A stretch of DNA of 10,101 nucleotides, from contig JAAMPI010001829.1 in NCBI GenBank assembly GCA_013054445.1, positions 1-10,101 on the forward strand. The letters run 5' to 3'. Origin of the DNA: Cudoniella acicularis (Eukaryota > Ascomycota > Leotiomycetes > Helotiales > Helotiaceae). The position numbers and the translations under genes are program-made. Below the pieces are notes generated by a model. It was given only the letters and a program-made list of their open reading frames with translations. It was not told the origin of the DNA and did no database searches. Each line of letters begins with the position of its first letter. The stretch's first letter is position 1. Positions 7,671-10,101 of this stretch are shown piece by piece.

Positions 7671-9233
7671 CTAAGCCAGGGCCCTTCGTTCAGCTTTATG
7701 CGTTCTCTCACGCAAACCGTTCTTTGCAATGGAAGCCTTATCATCCAAAGCCATAACTACTTGGCTATGACCATTCTCCCGTGCGTAGTCTCGGGGCGTC
7801 AAGCCACTGTCATCCGCGATCATAGCAATCATCCCTGGTTGTACCAAAAGTAATAACGCAGCTGTAACATGTCCCATTTCAGCAGCGTAGGAAAGAGGAG
7901 TTCTTCCTTTCTCGTCTCGGGTATTAATATCGACACCACGCTCGCCTAGTAGGAGCTTCATTATGTCGACATAGCCACCTTCGGACGCATATGAGAGTGG
8001 TGTTCGAGCTAATTCATCCTCAGCGTTCACATCAACGCGGTGAGTTGACAAGAGTAGCTTCACAATGGATTCGTGGCCAGCCTCGGCAGCATAGGACAGT
8101 GGTGTTCGATTTGTACAGCCGGCCTTGTCAGGGCTAGAGGATTCCTCCAGGAGAACCTGCGCTACAGAGTCGAAGCCACTTTTGCCAGCGATCTGAAGCG
8201 GCGTCAATCGTCTTTGAGCGCTGGGATTCGGGGAACGATAGGATTGTCGTGATCCATCAGAGTTTGTTCGAGCTCCATGCCTCAGCAAGTATCGCACTAC
8301 TTCAGGGTGACCATTCTCAGCGGCTTTGTCGAGGGCTGCATTGCCTGAGTGATCTGTGGTGTCCACCACAGCTCCTCTTTTGATGAGCAGCTGTATGGTA
8401 GCAAGATCCCCATTTTCCGAGGCAAGTAAAAGGGGAGATCGACCTGTCCAGTCCGGTTTATTGATATCAGCTCCTTCCATGACGAGATATTTGGTTATCT
8501 CAGCATGCCCCGCATGGGCGGCGTGATGTAGCGCCGCCATGCCGTTTTCGTCCTCCCAAGATTGGTTTGCCCCTTGACGGTACAGTCGAGATACGATGTC
8601 TGTGAAGCCATTCCTAGCTGCTTCGAAGAGGGCTTCATCATCATTCGAGTCATAACCATAAGCTAGCAACTTCTCCACGGTCCTCCTGTGTCCATTGGAG
8701 GCCGCGATTGATAAAGCATGACCCTCTCTTGCAGCGCCAAGCCCCAGGAGGCTGCTCACGAGCTCGATGTTACCACGTTCTGCGGCGTAGTACAGAGGAT
8801 CTCGTCCCCACTTATCAGTGATGCGAACAGAGGAGCGGCATTGCTGGCCAAGTACGCTAACCACTCTGGTGCTGCCTTGCAAGACAGCCCAATGTAAAGG
8901 AACCCTCCCATAGTGATCGCGTCTATCAAGAAGAAATCCTCTATTCGAAAGATAATTAACAATCTTCAAGAAGTCCTCAGATTGAGCCTTGAGATTCTCA
9001 TCACCATGTGATCGGTCAATCAAAAGTACCTCACGTAATGAAGATGAGGTACTTTCTTCTTGAGCTCGACGGCAATGACTACTTCGATCTGCTTCAACCT
9101 GTTGACACGCAATATGCACAGCATCCCGACCCCAGCTATCCACCATAGACTCGAAGCCTGTCAGCTTATCGACAATGTCCACTACAGCCGCTGTGAGACC
9201 GAAATAGACAGCAAAATGGAGCGGGCCGAAGTT
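7671..9233 (-). repeat. Ankyrin repeat array, about 14 repeats
   Basis: The protein repeats have spacing near 33-34 residues and the pattern G-x-[TS]-P/A-L-x-x-A-A-x-x-G-H-x-x-[IV]-[VK]-x-L-L. They begin at NFGPLHFAVYFG and end at GLTPRDYARENGH. The unit starting RTPLSYA recurs at 8108, 8006 and 7904. The first two repeats are separated by a roughly 70-residue insertion (VEADRSSHC to KIVNYLSNRG). Repeat-rich sensors of this kind are known to vary in number between strains; here the units are diverged at the DNA level. Confidence 0.8.
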
Positions 9234-10101
9234 TGACGGATAAACACGACAATCGCCCTTCTCATGATTCTTTGACACATGTAAGATCTGACTGATGGTC
9301 TTTAAAAGAGATTCGTTTTCTAGTATGTTTCGGATCGCGTCCGCTGCTGGTGCGGGATATTCTGCGAGATGATTTGCAAGATGGAACCCCCAGTACTGCG
9401 ATGCGTATACAGAGAAGGGCAAAAGGTTCTCTCGGGCATCGTATTGTTCCTGTATATCCAGACTTCCACCAGATAGATGAGAATTCTGGAAAAATGACGT
9501 GATAGATTCCGCAATGTATTTTTTTCCATCTGGAAAAAGAGTCTCGCGGAAGTTCCGAAGATAATGAGCCAGTGAGGCGTGTTTGGCAAGCACCTTGTTC
9601 TGCTCGATCCGGATTTCTATGAGATCCTTGCACACCTCTAGAATGAGTAGGGGAGGTGGCAAGCGTTCAGGGTCAGTTGCAGCAGAAGGGTCCCGAGGGT
9701 CGATAGAGACTGCTTGCTGCAGCTCAGACAGCGTTAAAGGCCTCCGAGAATAAGCAAGCCATTGGAGAGTCCGCATCGCAAGATCAGCCTTCTTTGAGGG
9801 TTGATCGGCAATACTAGACAAGAGGAGACCATAAGTATCTGCCAGTTCCGTAGGCAATTTCTTGAGGCTCTCTTTCAATTCGTATGTTGTCGTTTGTCGA
9901 GAAAGCTCAGCGAACTGAAGTTTAACGGAAAGAAAGCTAGCCGCGTTTAGCACGTGATTCCGGATGACTCAAGAAGAGGATTTGACGAACTTTCCGTGAG
10001 ATCTTTCTGTAAGTTGCTTCGAAACAGTCAAAGCTAGCTCTTCGTTCATGATTCCAGCTAGCTCCGTATGTTTTTGACTCGACTCGTCGAGACACAATTT
10101 G
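7671..10101 (-). CDS. NACHT/ankyrin NLR-like protein (3' part; N-terminus beyond the window)
   Basis: STAND-type signalling protein. The window holds two exons, 10101-9991 and 9936-7671, giving 791 visible residues. The upstream NACHT NTPase and effector domain would lie beyond 10101. Visible residues 1-45 (KLCLDESSQKHTELAGIMNE ... LTERSHGNFLSVKLQF) match the end of fungal NACHT modules. About 56-79 (ELKESLKKLPTELADTYGLL) and 96-115 (WLAYSRRPLTLSELQQAVSI) match the winged-helix region that follows NACHT in these proteins. NLLPFSVYASQYWGFHL precedes about 14 ankyrin repeats (about residue 272 to the end), such as NGMAALHHAAHAGHAEITKYL. The last repeats share RTPLSYA at 34-residue spacing. The apparent start at 9953 is a GTG inside the intron, so it is not a start. 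The TAG stop (7673-7671) follows a basic tail. No frame breaks. Confidence 0.88.
9937..9990 (-). other. NLR intron (54 nt, phase 2)
   Basis: Minus-strand donor GGAAA|GTTCGT and acceptor CTAG|CTTTC, with CTAAAC as a branch-like site. The intron contains an in-frame TGA (9971-9969). Removing it joins LTERSHG-AAC-FLSVKLQF, the usual GNFLxVKL motif at the end of the NACHT region, with perfect phase. Confidence 0.85.

Noticed and set aside
7600..7680. Splicing of the NLR into the chromodomain segment via GTATGG just after its last Ala codon
   Set aside because: Every plausible acceptor tested creates an immediate stop in the joined frame.
9951..9953. Start codon for a stand-alone ankyrin protein
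   Set aside because: The codon is GTG, is inside a canonical intron, and coding clearly continues upstream.

Overview
The window looks like nuclear DNA of a filamentous ascomycete. The genes carry short introns of 47-54 nt with GT...AG ends and CTAAC-like branch sites. The families present (a fungal microsomal P450, a HET fragment, a NACHT/ankyrin NLR-like protein, a small chromodomain protein and a fungal amidase) are typical of Pezizomycotina. Leotiomycetes is my best guess, but only from the general flavour of the proteins.

Layout. (1) Positions 1-585, minus strand: 5' part of an amidase-signature gene with a 47-nt intron. After the intron it loses frame and then meets TAA just before the expected serine loop, so it reads as a pseudogene unless the assembly is wrong. 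(2) 586-1480: gene-free, with two foldback structures and one copy of a short motif, CTAAANTATAGGGG. (3) 1481-3224, minus strand: an intact two-exon cytochrome P450 of about 564 residues. (4) 3225-6740: about 3.5 kb without a convincing gene. Its right half (about 4540-6030) is AT-rich and packed with inverted repeats and three more copies of the same motif, which suggests transposon relics. (5) 6743-6934, plus strand: N-terminus of a HET-domain protein cut off by TGA at the conserved Trp of the LSYTWG motif. (6) About 7606-6894, minus strand: a chromodomain-like coding segment plus an upstream coding-looking segment, joined only through a one-base shift or a non-standard intron. (7) 7671-10101, minus strand: 3' part of a NACHT-ankyrin NLR-like gene. 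It has an unreported-looking 54-nt intron and continues off the right edge, where the NTPase should be.

How they relate. The amidase and P450 lie head to tail but nothing ties them to one pathway. The right third puts NLR, chromodomain and HET-derived sequence within about 3.4 kb. That resembles fungal allorecognition/innate-immunity regions, which are often decayed and rich in mobile elements. The co-functional reading is inference. Several apparent ORF starts here (at 681, 3236, 5123, 7301, 7630 and 9953) are GTG or TTG rather than ATG, and the starts were reassigned accordingly.
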